A stretch of DNA of 64,000 nt from Arthrobacter woluwensis (GCF_900105345.1 NZ_FNSN01000003.1:2666001-2730000); one strand, 5' to 3'. Numbered from the stretch's first letter, positions 8,484 through 17,974 are shown. Made by a program: numbers and translations. The notes: a model not told the origin generated them from the letters alone.

Positions 8484-9398
8484 TCAGCGGCGCTGGGCGC
8501 GGGCACTGGCGTAGAGGCAGACGGTCGCAGCGGTGCCGAGGTTCAGGCTTTCCGCCGAACCGTACACGGGCACTGCCACACGGTGGTCGCTCAGGGCGAG
8601 CTCCTCGGGGGCGAGCCCTTGGGCCTCGTTGCCGAAGAACCACGCGGTGGGTGAGGCCAGGTCGTACGACGGCGCCTGCTCACCGTCCAAGCCAGCGGAA
8701 CCGGACGCCCCGAGCCGACGAGCCGCGCTGGCGTCCTGGAGCTCGTCCAGGTCCAGGGAACCGTAACCGTCAGCGGCCAGGATGCCGATCCCCCGCTCCG
8801 CACAGCGCGCCGCGAGATCCGCGACGTCGACCCCGGTCACCACGGGGAGGTGGAAGAGCGAGCCGGCGGTCGAGCGCACGGCCTTGGGGTTGTAGATGTC
8901 GACGCTGGAGCCGGAGTAGATCACGGCGTCCGCACCCGCGGCGTCCGCTGCCCGCAGGACGGTGCCGGCGTTGCCGGGATCGCGTACCTGACACAGCACC
9001 GCGAGAAGGCGCGGCCCGGCGTCGAGCACTTCGTCCAGAGGGCGGTCCAGGAAGCGGCAGACGGCCACGATGCCCTGGGGATTGACGGTGTCGGCCATGG
9101 CGGCCAGCACCTCATCCGTGGCGATCCTGGTCCGGACCCCTTCGGCACCTGCGGCGAGTTCCGGGTATCGGTCCAGACAGGCCTGGCTGGCGTACAGCTC
9201 CGTGACCAGGCCCTCCTCACCGCGGGACAGGCGTTCACGATGAGCCACGAGGGCTTCGCGCACGGATTGCGGTCCTTCGGCGAGGAACAGACCCTGCCGG
9301 GAACGCGCCGAGCGCCCCGCAAGCCGGGCCACGTCTCTCACCCGGTCGGCCCGGGGATTGGACATGATGGCGGCTTGGGGGCGCTCGGAAAAGCTCAC
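8484..9398 (-). CDS. TrmH/SpoU-family RNA 2'-O-methyltransferase
   Basis: 304-residue SPOUT methyltransferase with an N-terminal substrate-binding domain (about 20-110) and a knotted catalytic domain carrying the three SpoU motifs: DPGNAGTVLRAADAAGADAV, WFFGNEAQGL and VPVYGSAESLNLGTAATV. It should transfer a methyl group from SAM to a ribose 2'-OH of rRNA or tRNA; resemblance to the TsnR/RlmB type is general, so the target base is not assigned. It starts at GTG 9398, 15 bases after the rplT stop, and is read as the last gene of the infC-rpmI-rplT operon. An alternative start is ATG 9365. Confidence 0.88.
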   Translation of the reverse strand: MSFSERPQAAIMSNPRADRVRDVARLAGRSARSRQGLFLAEGPQSVREALVAHRERLSRGEEGLVTELYASQACLDRYPELAAGAEGVRTRIATDEVLAAMADTVNPQGIVAVCRFLDRPLDEVLDAGPRLLAVLCQVRDPGNAGTVLRAADAAGADAVIYSGSSVDIYNPKAVRSTAGSLFHLPVVTGVDVADLAARCAERGIGILAADGYGSLDLDELQDASAARRLGASGSAGLDGEQAPSYDLASPTAWFFGNEAQGLAPEELALSDHRVAVPVYGSAESLNLGTAATVCLYASARAQRR

Positions 9399-9413
9399 GC
9401 TGAGAAGGACTTA

Positions 9414-9794
9414 CTAGTTCTTCGGGGCGGAGGTGTCAGCCGGCAGGGCGTCCTTGGCGAGCTTCACCAGAGCGGCGAAGGTGGCGGCGTCGGACACGGC
9501 CAGCTCGGCGAGCATACGGCGGTCAACCTCGACCTCAGCGGCCTTGAGGCCCTGGATCAGACGGTTGTAGGTCAGGCCGTTGGCGCGGGACGCAGCGTTG
9601 ATGCGCTGGATCCACAGGCGACGGAAGTCACCCTTGCGCTTGCGGCGGTCGCCGTAGCTGTAAACGAACGAGTGGAGCAGCTGCTCCTTGGCCTTACGGT
9701 ACAGGCGGGACCGCTGGCCGCGGTAACCCTTGGCGCGCTCAAGAACAACCCGACGCTTCTTGTGGGCGTTGACCGCCCGCTTCACACGTGCCAC
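9414..9794 (-). CDS. rplT: 50S ribosomal protein L20
   Basis: 126-residue L20, an early 23S rRNA-binding assembly protein. The Lys/Arg-rich N-terminal extension ([20 protein letters not shown]) and the globular [19 protein letters not shown] segment are diagnostic. It has a GTG start with AAGGAG seven bases upstream. Third gene of the conserved infC-rpmI-rplT cluster; in many bacteria L20 represses this operon by binding the leader, which is not demonstrable here. Confidence 0.97.
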   Translation of the reverse strand: MARVKRAVNAHKKRRVVLERAKGYRGQRSRLYRKAKEQLLHSFVYSYGDRRKRKGDFRRLWIQRINAASRANGLTYNRLIQGLKAAEVEVDRRMLAELAVSDAATFAALVKLAKDALPADTSAPKN

Positions 9795-9886
9795 GTGCGT
9801 ACTCCTTCAATCATTGGCCCGCTCGGCTCGCCCTCTCGGGCGGCTCAGGGCCTTAAGTGGTTGGCCATCCGGCCGGGAAATGGAAC

Positions 9887-10081
9887 TTAGAGGCCCAGCA
9901 TCTTCTTGATGACCTTGGCATCGCCCTTGGCGACGATGCGATCGCCGGCCAGGCGGCGGGTCAGGGTGCTGGGCTTGTGCTCCAGGTAGTGGCGGCGGTT
10001 GGCCTGCTGGCGCTTGAGCTTGCCGCTACCGGTCAGCTTGAAGCGCTTCTTGGCACCACTGTGGGTCTTCATCTTCGGCAT
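9887..10081 (-). CDS. rpmI: 50S ribosomal protein L35
   Basis: 64-residue L35 beginning [20 protein letters not shown] and ending KKMLGL, full length for the family. The ATG at 10081 has AAGGAG upstream; the longer in-frame ORF continues into the infC spacer and has no L35 similarity. Lies between infC and rplT with spacers of about 133 and 92 bases. Confidence 0.97.
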   Translation of the reverse strand: MPKMKTHSGAKKRFKLTGSGKLKRQQANRRHYLEHKPSTLTRRLAGDRIVAKGDAKVIKKMLGL

Positions 10082-10214
10082 GGGGACCGATCTCCTTACG
10101 TTGCCACAGGCCCTGGCGGGCCTGCGAATCACATTCCGGCATCCTGACGGACGCCGTTGGGCTTTCCGCCCTGGGCCCTCGTCATCGGAGGGCCGTCGGG
10201 CGAAGGACGGGTGT

Positions 10215-11129
10215 CTAGTTGGCCTTGCGGGCACCGGGCTTGGGAGCGCCCGGCTTCGGCATGGACGGCTTCGGCGCGGCGGCGGGCTTCGCAGCCGGCT
10301 TCGGCGTCGCGGCAGGCTTGGCCGCGGCGGGCTTGGCAGCCGGCTTCGGCTCCTCCACCGGAGCTTCCTTCACGGAAGCCTCCGCAACCGGAGCCTCTTC
10401 GACGACGGCCCCGTCAGCTGCGACATCCTCGAGCGGTGCTTCCACCGCTGCGGACTCGCTGGCCTTCAAAGCCTCGGCCAGCTGCTCGCCGAGGTTGTTG
10501 CTCAGCGGAGTGGCGTTGTCCGTGTCCACACGGTCAGACTCGGCCTGGGCCTTGGCTTCGTTCTGAGCCTTGGCCTCGGCACGCTGTGCGGCGCGACGGG
10601 CTTCGGCCTTCGCTTCGGCCTTGTTCTTGAGCGGACCGATCACCATGACCATGTTGCGGCCGTCGATGCGCGGGGTGGACTCGATGACGCCGACCTCGGC
10701 CACGTCTTCGGCGAAGCGCTGGAGGAGGCGGATGCCCATCTCCGGACGCTGCTGCTCACGGCCACGGAACTGGATCATGGCCTTGACCTTGTCACCGGCA
10801 CCGAGGAAGCGCAGTGCGTGACCGCGCTTGGTCTCGTAGTCGTGCTTGTCGATCTTCAGGCGGAACCGGATTTCCTTCAGGACCGTGTTGGTCTGGTTCT
10901 TCCGGGCCTCGCGTGCCTTCACTGCGGCTTCGTACTTGTACTTTCCGAAGTCCATCAGCTTGCAGACAGGCGGCTTGGCCTGAGGCGCAACCTCAACGAG
11001 ATCAAGGTCTGCTTCTGCGGCCAGACGGAGGGCGTCCTCGATGCGGACGATACCCACCTGCTCACCGGCTGGGCCGACCAACCGCACCTCGGGGACGCGG
11101 ATACGCTCATTGATACGTGGATCGCTAAT
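10215..11129 (-). CDS. infC: Translation initiation factor IF-3
   Basis: IF3 binds the 30S subunit, blocks 50S joining and proofreads the start codon. The protein begins at ATT (11129) with [25 protein letters not shown] lies 5 bases upstream (AGGAGC-TACAC-ATT). The rare AUU start is the classical self-discriminating IF3 start. Domains: N domain (1-75), linker, C domain (to about 175, [15 protein letters not shown]), then an unusual ~125-residue tail rich in Ala/Glu and ending in Pro-Lys repeats ([19 protein letters not shown]). An in-frame open stretch runs up to 11249, so automatic callers may extend it wrongly. 304 residues versus ~180 in E. coli. First gene of infC-rpmI-rplT. Confidence 0.96.
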   Translation of the reverse strand: MSDPRINERIRVPEVRLVGPAGEQVGIVRIEDALRLAAEADLDLVEVAPQAKPPVCKLMDFGKYKYEAAVKAREARKNQTNTVLKEIRFRLKIDKHDYETKRGHALRFLGAGDKVKAMIQFRGREQQRPEMGIRLLQRFAEDVAEVGVIESTPRIDGRNMVMVIGPLKNKAEAKAEARRAAQRAEAKAQNEAKAQAESDRVDTDNATPLSNNLGEQLAEALKASESAAVEAPLEDVAADGAVVEEAPVAEASVKEAPVEEPKPAAKPAAAKPAATPKPAAKPAAAPKPSMPKPGAPKPGARKAN

Positions 11130-11174
11130 GTGTAGCTCCTGTTGCTCGTTGCCTTGTTCCACTGGCAATGAGAA

Positions 11175-11206
11175 AGGCCTCCTCTTGCCAGTGCAAGCGG
11201 AGGCCT
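11175..11206 (-). promoter_or_regulatory. infC leader hairpin
   Basis: On the minus strand AGGCCTCC and GGAGGCCT (8 bp) enclose a second 5-bp stem CTTGC/GCAAG with a 4-base loop; TTTCTC follows the stem. It lies 45 bases upstream of the AUU start. It could act as an attenuator or as a protein-binding site for IF3/L20 feedback. It does not obviously match the Firmicutes L20 leader. Confidence 0.55.
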
Positions 11207-11249
11207 CAGGAAACTGAGTCGGACAAAGATCACAGCGCCGGAACATCAC

Positions 11250-11483
11250 CTGAGCGATGGCCCTGCACAGGACTGCCGTCCTATTCTGACCCGGCGACCT
11301 TCAGTGTCCTGTTCCGGGGGCCTGAGCCCCTGGCCGAACGGCGGTCGACGCGGGTGGGAGAAATCTCCACTTGCAAACTAAGAGTAAATCTTACACGACT
11401 CCGGCACACGAATGCGAACGGCGCGCCCACACAGTGCTCGCGTCGGGTAACGACTCCCAGTTGGTCTGTGCCAAGCTTATCAA
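11250..11483. other. Divergent intergenic region infC / DUF1844 gene
   Basis: 234 bases. On the minus strand GTGTAAGATTTACTC (around 11384-11398) is AT-rich and offers TAAGAT as a -10 for infC, giving a leader of about 250 bases. CAGGGGCTCAGGCCCCCG near 11313-11330 can fold into a small hairpin. No gene seen. Confidence 0.4.
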
Positions 11484-11861
11484 ATGAGCACTTTTGAACA
11501 CGAAGACCACGGCACCGCTGCGGGCGACCCCGCCGCTGGGCACACCCGCGACATCGCCGAAGTCCCCGCGGTCGAGGTCATCTCCACCGCGGCCGTCCAC
11601 CTCATGAGCGCCGCCGCCGTGAAGCTCGGCCTCGCGGACGACCCCAACGCCGAGGACCTCAAGGACCTCGATGAGGCCCGCAAGCTCATCACGGCGCTGG
11701 CGGGCTTCATCACGGCGGCCGCCCCGGAGATCGGCTCCCAGCACGCCGGCCCGTTGCGCGACGGCCTGCGCACCCTGCAGCTCGCCTTCCGGGAAGCCTC
11801 CCTCATCAAGGATGAGCCCGGCAAGGGTCCCGGCGAGAAGTTCACCGGCCCCGTCAACTAA
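11484..11861 (+). CDS. DUF1844 domain-containing protein
   Basis: 125-residue soluble acidic protein of the DUF1844 family, recognised by EVISTAAVHLMSAAAVKLGL in the middle and the helical LDEARKLITALAGFITAAAPE segment. Its function is not established; the gene is a regular divergent neighbour of infC in actinobacteria, suggesting a translation-linked role by context only. No membrane segment. The ATG at 11484 follows an AT-rich stretch without a good Shine-Dalgarno. Followed by a strong hairpin. Confidence 0.88.
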   Translation: MSTFEHEDHGTAAGDPAAGHTRDIAEVPAVEVISTAAVHLMSAAAVKLGLADDPNAEDLKDLDEARKLITALAGFITAAAPEIGSQHAGPLRDGLRTLQLAFREASLIKDEPGKGPGEKFTGPVN

Positions 11862-11876
11862 CGCGCCACATCCGGC

Positions 11877-11927
11877 ACGACGACGGCGGGGCGCCACCTG
11901 GAGAAGGTGGCGCCCCGCCGTCGTCGT
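11877..11927. terminator. Bidirectional terminator hairpin
   Basis: A perfect 23-base inverted repeat (11877-11899 / 11905-11927) with a 5-base loop between the convergent DUF1844 and MFS genes. Confidence 0.8.
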
Positions 11928-11961
11928 GTCCGCGAGTCGTGAAGGGCGACGTGCCCCTCGT

Positions 11962-13290
11962 TCAGACCGAGGCGAGCCGTCGGCGGACGACGCGGGCCAC
12001 CGTCGCCACGACGACGAGGAGCACCCCAGCCACGCCGATCGCCACGAATCCCGACCACGGTCCGATGCGGTCGATGAAAAGGCCAGTCATCGGCGAACCC
12101 AGGGCGGTTCCGGCGGTGAGGAACGAGCCGTACCAGCCCATCGCCTCACCACGCCGGTCCTCGTCCACCAGGTCGGCCACGTACTCCGACGCCGAGGAGA
12201 GCACCGGGGCGCAGAGCAGTCCGGGCAGATTGGAGAGCAGGGCCAGCGACCAGGTGTCCTGCGCGAAGCCCATCGGGATGGTCAGCACGGCCATCGCCAG
12301 GAGCAGCAGCATGGGTGAGACCTTGCGCTTCATCGCCCCGTAGAGGATGCCGCCCACCATCGAGGACGCGCACCAGAAGAAGAACACGATCCCCAGTTCC
12401 GCCTCGTTGCCGTGCTGGCGCAGCAGGCCGACGATCGACACATCGGTGCCACTGAGCACCAGGCCCGCGCCGGCCGCCGTCAGGAACACGGCGACCAGGG
12501 TGCCGCTGATCCAGGAGAAGGATTTCACGAGTCGGCGTCGCGCGTTCTCGCGTTCCGCCACCGCCGGTCCGGGAGGACGGGTGGCGACCTCCAGCAGTTC
12601 GCCCGCCGCGCCCTGGGGGTTGCCGGCGGCGGTGTCGGCCACCGCGTGCTCGGCGGCCTCGCACTCGGCGGCGCGCTGCTCCTGCTCCTCGTCAGCCGTG
12701 GCGGCTCCCTCACGGCGCGTGGGCGGGTTCATCCAGACCAGGAACAGGCCGGCGAGGGCCGTCAGCCAGCCGACCAGGGTCAGCCCCCAGACGGTGGACC
12801 AGGTGGTAGCCAGCACCGCGGCGGCGGCCGGACCGATCATGAAGACGAGTTCCGTGGCGATCGAGTCGAGCGCGTAGGCGGTCCGCATCCGCTCGCCGTG
12901 CACCAGCACACCCAGCGACTGACGGATCACGCTGAAGATCGGCAGGCTGAACGCGCCGCCCACCAGGGCGAGCGGGAGGATCCACTCGTAGGACACGTGC
13001 GGGATGACCGTCCAGATGACGGCTTCCGAGATGATCGACGGGATCAGCGCGACACGGAGTCCGGCGATGTCCACCCGGCGTCCGCGCCAGGGAGCGCCGA
13101 CCGCGATGCCGATGGTGAACAGCGCCGCCGCGACTCCCGCCTCCGCGAAACCCTTGCCGAGGGTCAGCACGATGTGCAGCGTGAGCAGGATGCCCGACGC
13201 CGAGTGCGGAATCCTCGCGATCATCCCCACCAGCAGCAGCCAGCGGACATCCCGTTCGGCCAGCAGCTCCTTGTACCGTGCGAAGTTCAC
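11962..13290 (-). CDS. MFS transporter
   Basis: 442-residue major facilitator. Two six-helix halves are separated by a long hydrophilic Glu/Ala-rich loop at about residues 190-245 (PPTRREGAATADEEQEQRAA), a feature seen in several actinobacterial drug/sugar-efflux-like pumps. TM2-3 loop PWRGRRVDIAGLRVAL and MGWYGSFLTAGTALGSPMTG in TM11 fit the family. Substrate unknown. It starts at GTG 13290 (VNFARYKELL). It lies 57 bases downstream of the SseB-like gene's stop on the same strand and may be cotranscribed with it. Confidence 0.87.
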   Translation of the reverse strand: MNFARYKELLAERDVRWLLLVGMIARIPHSASGILLTLHIVLTLGKGFAEAGVAAALFTIGIAVGAPWRGRRVDIAGLRVALIPSIISEAVIWTVIPHVSYEWILPLALVGGAFSLPIFSVIRQSLGVLVHGERMRTAYALDSIATELVFMIGPAAAAVLATTWSTVWGLTLVGWLTALAGLFLVWMNPPTRREGAATADEEQEQRAAECEAAEHAVADTAAGNPQGAAGELLEVATRPPGPAVAERENARRRLVKSFSWISGTLVAVFLTAAGAGLVLSGTDVSIVGLLRQHGNEAELGIVFFFWCASSMVGGILYGAMKRKVSPMLLLLAMAVLTIPMGFAQDTWSLALLSNLPGLLCAPVLSSASEYVADLVDEDRRGEAMGWYGSFLTAGTALGSPMTGLFIDRIGPWSGFVAIGVAGVLLVVVATVARVVRRRLASV

Positions 13291-13347
13291 GTCTCTTGAA
13301 ATCCTTTGCGCGAGTCGTGATCACCCCGCGCTTCCCGGCACGGAGGA

Positions 13348-14208
13348 TCAGGGTTGGTGAAGGGTGACTTTGACCTCGATCGAATCAACACCCTCAGCAA
13401 GTGTTTCATTTCCCGCCCAGCTCTGCTGTAAAGCGGACACCACTGCACTGACCTGGGCCGATTCCAGTCCGGGCTTCAACGCCAGGATGACGCACAGCTC
13501 GGGTCCGAGGCCACCGCCCGGGACCTCCTCCCCCCGTGCGTCCCGGGACACCACGCCGGAGCCCCGACGCACCTGGATGTCCCCCACCTCCGGGTGCCCG
13601 ACGGCGCTGGCACGGAACGCCTCGGCGACATCAGGGTCCAGGTAGGACGGCATCCACGGCTTCTGCTGGGCCAGCGCCCACAGCGGGGCCCGGCGCACGA
13701 CGAAGGTGAACTCGCTGCCGGGGTCGAGCACGAGCAGCTGTGCCTTCTCCGACACCGCCGACAGCGCCGCACGGGCAGCATAGGCGGCCACGGGACGGGC
13801 CTCCGGGTGCCAGGCTTCGAGCGCGCGCACCGAGCTGAAGACCGGCATGGCGATCCGGCCGTCCGGGGCCTGCATGGTGACCATCGCCATGTCGGCCTGC
13901 TTGTCGGCATGCAGACCGTCGTGGCCCTCGTCTTCCTCGGCCAGCTGAGCCACGATCGGGATGAACACCCGGGAGGTCGCCAAGGCGTCGAGGACGCCGT
14001 CCTCTCCCCCCGTTCCAGTGCGCAGGGCGTCGAGCGCGGCCGTCAGACCGGGGTGCGCCTCCCCGTCGTCGTGCTCGAAGTTGTGGATGTGGGAGTCCTC
14101 GCCGGCCAGCGAGCGGCCCGCCCAGGGGCGCCCGGCCGAGTCGGTCGGGCCGCCGGCCCCGGCGAGTGCTGCGGCGATGTGGCCGGGAAGTTCGCGACGT
14201 TCCGTCAT
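13348..14208 (-). CDS. SseB family protein
   Basis: 286-residue protein with the SseB N-terminal domain: RVFIPIVAQL, MVTMQAPDGRIAMPVFSSVRALEAW (about 105-155) and AALSAVSEKAQLLVLDPGS. The name comes from a Salmonella enhancer of serine sensitivity; no activity is established for the actinobacterial members. No signal peptide or membrane helices. The ATG at 14208 follows the priA stop by 7 bases, so it is likely the last gene of the his segment. The longer in-frame ORF would overlap priA. Confidence 0.82.
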   Translation of the reverse strand: MTERRELPGHIAAALAGAGGPTDSAGRPWAGRSLAGEDSHIHNFEHDDGEAHPGLTAALDALRTGTGGEDGVLDALATSRVFIPIVAQLAEEDEGHDGLHADKQADMAMVTMQAPDGRIAMPVFSSVRALEAWHPEARPVAAYAARAALSAVSEKAQLLVLDPGSEFTFVVRRAPLWALAQQKPWMPSYLDPDVAEAFRASAVGHPEVGDIQVRRGSGVVSRDARGEEVPGGGLGPELCVILALKPGLESAQVSAVVSALQQSWAGNETLAEGVDSIEVKVTLHQP

Positions 14209-14215
14209 GCCGGCC

Positions 14216-14962
14216 TCAGCGGCGTCCGGCGACGTCGAGGGCTTCGGGCAGGGTGAAGGCGCCGGAGTACAGGGCCTTGCCGATGATCGCACCTTCGACG
14301 CCGAGCGGGACGAGCGCACGCAGCGCCTCCAGATCGGCCAGGCTCGAGATGCCGCCCGAGGCCACCACGGGCTTGCCGGTCTTCTCGACCATCTGCCGCA
14401 GAAGGTCGACGTTCGGGCCTTGCAGCGTTCCGTCCTTCGTCACGTCCGTGACGACGTACCGCGCACAGCCGGCGTCCTCCAAGCGGGCGAGGACCTCCCA
14501 GAGATCGCCGCCCTCCTGGGTCCAGCCGCGGCCGGCGAGCGTGGTGCCCCGGACGTCCAGGCCGACCGCGATCCGGTCGCCGAAACGCTCGATCGCACGG
14601 GCGGTCCATGCGGGGTTCTCCAGTGCGGCGGTCCCGAGGTTCACACGGGCCACGCCGAGGTCGACCAGGGCGCGCTCCAGGCTGGCGTCGTCCCGCAGCC
14701 CGCCGGAGAGTTCGACCTTCAGGTCGAGCGAGTTCACCACTTCGCGCAGGATCTCCGCGTTGTCACCCCGGCCGAAGGCGGCGTCCAGGTCCACGAGATG
14801 CACCCACTCGGCGCCGTTCTGCTGCCAATTGAGCGCGGCCTCCAGCGGTGTGCCGTAGCTGGTCTCGCTGCCGGCTTCGCCCTGGACGAGGCGCACGGCC
14901 TGGCCATCGACGACGTCAACGGCGGGCAGCAGCTCGAGGACGGGAAGCTGGGTCTGGGTCAT
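14216..14962 (-). CDS. priA: Phosphoribosyl isomerase (HisA/PriA)
   Basis: 248-residue TIM barrel that isomerises ProFAR to PRFAR in histidine synthesis; in actinobacteria lacking trpF the same enzyme (PriA) also isomerises PRA in tryptophan synthesis. Catalytic Asp lies in [20 protein letters not shown] and the second Asp in [18 protein letters not shown]; the phosphate-binding loops VELSGGLRD and VVASGGISS are intact. Whether this copy is bifunctional depends on the absence of trpF elsewhere, which I cannot see. Lies between a 52-residue membrane protein and the SseB-like gene on one strand. Confidence 0.95.
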   Translation of the reverse strand: MTQTQLPVLELLPAVDVVDGQAVRLVQGEAGSETSYGTPLEAALNWQQNGAEWVHLVDLDAAFGRGDNAEILREVVNSLDLKVELSGGLRDDASLERALVDLGVARVNLGTAALENPAWTARAIERFGDRIAVGLDVRGTTLAGRGWTQEGGDLWEVLARLEDAGCARYVVTDVTKDGTLQGPNVDLLRQMVEKTGKPVVASGGISSLADLEALRALVPLGVEGAIIGKALYSGAFTLPEALDVAGRR

Positions 14963-14989
14963 GATCCCTCCGGGTGGCGCGCGGAGCGC

Positions 14990-15148
14990 CTATTTCGAGT
15001 CAAGGGTGAACAGGTAGGCGGCGGCCAAAGCCATGGCCGCCAAAACGAAGAACGCGATGCTGAGCCAGCGCGGCTTCTTCTGCTGGATGAAGGAGATACC
15101 CCCACCGATCAGCAGACCGCCGAGGCCCATGAGCAGAATGGACCACAT
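14990..15148 (-). CDS. 52-residue two-helix membrane protein in the his operon
   Basis: Hand-translated small gene: it starts [20 protein letters not shown], then a basic QQKKPRW turn, then a second helix LSIAFFVLAAMALAAAYLF and ends TLDSK. Two transmembrane helices with a positive loop imply an inner-membrane hairpin with the loop in the cytoplasm. Its ATG shares one base with the hisH stop (TGATG), the hallmark of translational coupling, and priA follows 27 bases later. Function unknown. Easily missed by gene callers because of length. Confidence 0.8.
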   Translation of the reverse strand: MWSILLMGLGGLLIGGGISFIQQKKPRWLSIAFFVLAAMALAAAYLFTLDSK

Positions 15149-15942
15149 CAGGAATCAGCGCCCGTCTCCGGGGTCGTGGAGGGCTCCGTCGTGGACGCTG
15201 CACGTCCCTTGCGGAGTGAACCGACCCAGTTGCGGAGCAGCCGCGCCCCGGCCTCCCCGGACTTCTCCGGGTGGAACTGAGTGGCGCTCAGCGGGCCGTT
15301 CTCCACCGCCGCGATGAACGGGGCGCCATGCTCGGACCAGGTGACCTTCGGCGGGGCCATGTGCGGCTGCGTGACGTCGAAGTCCCAGGTCTGCACGCCG
15401 TACGAGTGCACGAAGTAGAACCGCTCGTCCTCCACGCCCTCGAACAGGAGGCTTCCTTCGGGGGCTTTGACGGTGTTCCAGCCCATGTGGGGCACCACGG
15501 AGGCCGGCAGCAGTTCCACCGTGCCGGGCCATTCGCCCATGCCTTCGGCTTCCACGCCGTGCTCCACGCCCTTTTCGAAGAGGACCTGAAGGCCCACGCA
15601 GATGGCCAGCACCGGACGTCCGCCGGCCACGCGGCGGCCTATCAGGCGGATCGCGTCGACGTCCTTGAGTTCCTTCATGACCGTCGCGAACGCGCCGACG
15701 CCGGGAACGACCAGGCCGTCGGCATTGAGGACGTCCTCGGGGCGTGCGCTCAGGGTCACCTGGGCGCCGGCGGCTTCGAGGGCGCGCACGGCGGACCGCA
15801 CATTGCCGGAACCGTAGTCCAGCACGGTGACCGTCGGCTTGCCCTCCGGGCTCTCCGGCTTCCGTCCGGTGTGGGCGTCACGGACCGCCCCGTCCTCGAG
15901 GGACTGGGCGGGACCCGTCGTGTTGTTCTCCTGCTCGCTCAC
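15148..15942 (-). CDS. hisH: Imidazole glycerol phosphate synthase subunit HisH
   Basis: 264-residue class I glutamine amidotransferase that feeds ammonia to HisF. The nucleophile Cys is in [10 protein letters not shown] and the His/Glu of the triad in QFHPEKSG; the [11 protein letters not shown] opening of the domain begins near residue 40. The preceding ~37 residues are a hydrophilic N-terminal extension, and the last ~25 are a Thr/Ser-rich tail, both beyond the usual ~210 residues. It overlaps hisB by 4 bases. hisF is not in the window directly downstream; it may lie elsewhere. Confidence 0.95.
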   Translation of the reverse strand: MSEQENNTTGPAQSLEDGAVRDAHTGRKPESPEGKPTVTVLDYGSGNVRSAVRALEAAGAQVTLSARPEDVLNADGLVVPGVGAFATVMKELKDVDAIRLIGRRVAGGRPVLAICVGLQVLFEKGVEHGVEAEGMGEWPGTVELLPASVVPHMGWNTVKAPEGSLLFEGVEDERFYFVHSYGVQTWDFDVTQPHMAPPKVTWSEHGAPFIAAVENGPLSATQFHPEKSGEAGARLLRNWVGSLRKGRAASTTEPSTTPETGADS

Positions 15943-16553
15943 AGTGCTCCCTTCGTGGACGGGATGCCCTCGACCCGGGGATCCGGTTCGATCGCCGCGC
16001 GCAGTGCACGGGCGAAGGCCTTGAACTGCGCCTCGACGATGTGGTGCGGATCGCGGCCGCGCAGCACGTCCATGTGGAGGCAGATCCCGGCGTGCAGCGT
16101 GATGGCCTCGAAGACGTGCCGGGTCAGCGAACCGGTGAAGTGCCCTCCGATGAGGTGGTACTCCTGACCGGCCGGCTCACCTTCGTGGACGAGGTACGGA
16201 CGACCGGAAACGTCGACGACGGCGCGGGCCAACGCCTCATCGAGCGGCACCGTCGCGTCGCCGAAGCGGCGGATGCCGGCCTTGTCGCCGAGCGCCTTCT
16301 TGAGCACCTCACCGAACGTGATGGCCACATCCTCGACGGTGTGGTGGGCGTCGATATGCGTGTCACCGGTGGCGCGGACCGTCAGGTCGATGAGCGAATG
16401 CTTGCACAGCGCATTGAGCATGTGGTCGTAGAACGGCACGGTGGTGCTGATCTCAGCCACACCGGTCCCGTCCAGGTCGATGCTGACGAATACGCTCGAC
16501 TCGCTCGTGCTGCGTTCCATGCTGGCGGTGCGGGGCGTGCTCGCTGCGCTCAT
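15939..16553 (-). CDS. hisB: Imidazoleglycerol-phosphate dehydratase
   Basis: 204-residue monofunctional IGPD, which dehydrates imidazole glycerol phosphate using two Mn ions per site. The two metal-binding repeats are visible: [17 protein letters not shown] with DAHHTVED, and [16 protein letters not shown] with [15 protein letters not shown]. Full length for the family. It overlaps hisH by 4 bases and lies 112 bases downstream of hisC. Confidence 0.97.
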   Translation of the reverse strand: MSAASTPRTASMERSTSESSVFVSIDLDGTGVAEISTTVPFYDHMLNALCKHSLIDLTVRATGDTHIDAHHTVEDVAITFGEVLKKALGDKAGIRRFGDATVPLDEALARAVVDVSGRPYLVHEGEPAGQEYHLIGGHFTGSLTRHVFEAITLHAGICLHMDVLRGRDPHHIVEAQFKAFARALRAAIEPDPRVEGIPSTKGAL

Positions 16554-16665
16554 GCGGGAGACTCCTTCTGGTGACGTGCTAAGTGGATGTCGATGGTCGG
16601 CGGTGCGTACGGAATGTCCGCCGGGTCCTTCCGGCCGGAGCCGGCCTGGGGCCCGGCCGCCGGGC

Positions 16666-17766
16666 TCAGTGCCCGAGCAGTTCCCGGAGCCGGGTGAGGA
16701 AGGCCGTGGTCTCGGCCTCCGTGCCGGCGGTGACCCGGAGATGCCCCGGAATGCCGACGTCGCGGATGAGGACTCCGGCGTCCAGGAGGCCCTGCCAGAT
16801 GGCGGCGGGATCCTCCATGCCGCCGAAGAAGACGTAGTTCGAGTCCGAGGACGCGGGCTTGAGCCCCATCTCCTGGAGTTCCGTGACGATCCGGTCGCGC
16901 TGGACCTTGATGTCTTCCACGTCCGCCATGAGCAGTTCCCGGTGGGACAGTGCGGCCAGAGCGGTGGCCTGGGTGATCGCCGAGAGGTGATACGGCAGAC
17001 GGACGAGGCGGAGGGCGTCGGTGATCTCCGGCGCTGCGGCCAGGTAACCCAGGCGGGCGCCCGCCAGGGCGAAGGCCTTGCTCATGGTGCGGCTGACGAT
17101 GAGCCGCTCGCGGCCCGGCAGCAGCGTGAGAGCGCTCGGCGTCCCTTCGTGGGCGAACTCGTGGTACGCCTCATCGACGATCACGATGGTCTGACTGGCC
17201 TCGCCCGCCTCGTACACGGCTTCTACCACATCGAGGCCGAGCTTGGTGCCGGTCGGGTTGTTCGGGGAGCACAGGAACACGACGCTCGGGCCGAGCTCGC
17301 GCACCTGACGGGCGGCCGATGCGGCGGACAGTTCGAAGTCGGCGTCGCGGACGCCCTTCACATACTCGGTGTCGGTTCCGCTGGCCAGCAAGGGGTACAT
17401 GGAGTACGTCGGAGGGAATCCCAGCGCCGTGCGGCCAGGGCCGCCGAACGCTTGGAGGATCTGCTGGAGCACTTCATTGGAGCCGTTGGCGGCCCAGATG
17501 TTCTCCGCGGTCAGGCCGTGGCCCAGGTAGTCCGCCAGAGCCGTGCGCAGCTCCGTGAATTCGCGGTCCGGGTAGCGGTTGAGCGTGGTGGCGGCATGAG
17601 TGACGGCTTCCGTGATGGCCTCGACCACCGGAGCGGGAACGCCATGAGTGTTCTCATTGACGTTCAGGAGCACGGGGACGTCGATCTGGGGGGCGCCGTA
17701 CGGGCTGATCCCCCGGAGATTGTCTCGCAGGGGAAGCTTCGCCAAGCGCTGCATTTGTTCGCTCAC
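16666..17766 (-). CDS. hisC: Histidinol-phosphate aminotransferase
   Basis: 366-residue PLP fold-type I aminotransferase converting imidazole acetol phosphate and glutamate to histidinol phosphate. The PLP lysine is in [30 protein letters not shown] binds the cofactor ring and [10 protein letters not shown] contains the active Asp/Tyr; [11 protein letters not shown] is the substrate entry segment. The GTG start at 17766 is set by TAGACT six bases upstream (leaderless). First gene of hisC-hisB-hisH-52aa-priA; hisD is not visible upstream. Confidence 0.95.
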   Translation of the reverse strand: MSEQMQRLAKLPLRDNLRGISPYGAPQIDVPVLLNVNENTHGVPAPVVEAITEAVTHAATTLNRYPDREFTELRTALADYLGHGLTAENIWAANGSNEVLQQILQAFGGPGRTALGFPPTYSMYPLLASGTDTEYVKGVRDADFELSAASAARQVRELGPSVVFLCSPNNPTGTKLGLDVVEAVYEAGEASQTIVIVDEAYHEFAHEGTPSALTLLPGRERLIVSRTMSKAFALAGARLGYLAAAPEITDALRLVRLPYHLSAITQATALAALSHRELLMADVEDIKVQRDRIVTELQEMGLKPASSDSNYVFFGGMEDPAAIWQGLLDAGVLIRDVGIPGHLRVTAGTEAETTAFLTRLRELLGH

Positions 17767-17974
17767 CCGTACAGTCTAGTTTGCCCAAGTCCCCCGCCCT
17801 GAATTGTTGCTCGCTCACCGAACAAGCACCAAGCCCGGACGGTCGCGGAGCGAGAGCTGATTGATCGCACGAAGCGAACGACGGGAGCGGGGCCACTGAT
17901 GGACGGGAGCAACACGCCGCTTTGGATCAGCGCCGGAGTTCAAGGGCACCGCCTTGGGTCGGCGCTGCTGTGGA
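17767..17974. other. Intergenic region hisC / LysM gene with leaderless hisC -10
   Basis: 208 bases. TAGACT (minus strand, 17778-17773) ends 6 bases before the hisC GTG and should be its -10. The remaining ~190 bases up to the LysM gene stop contain no recognisable gene, tRNA or hairpin. Confidence 0.5.
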
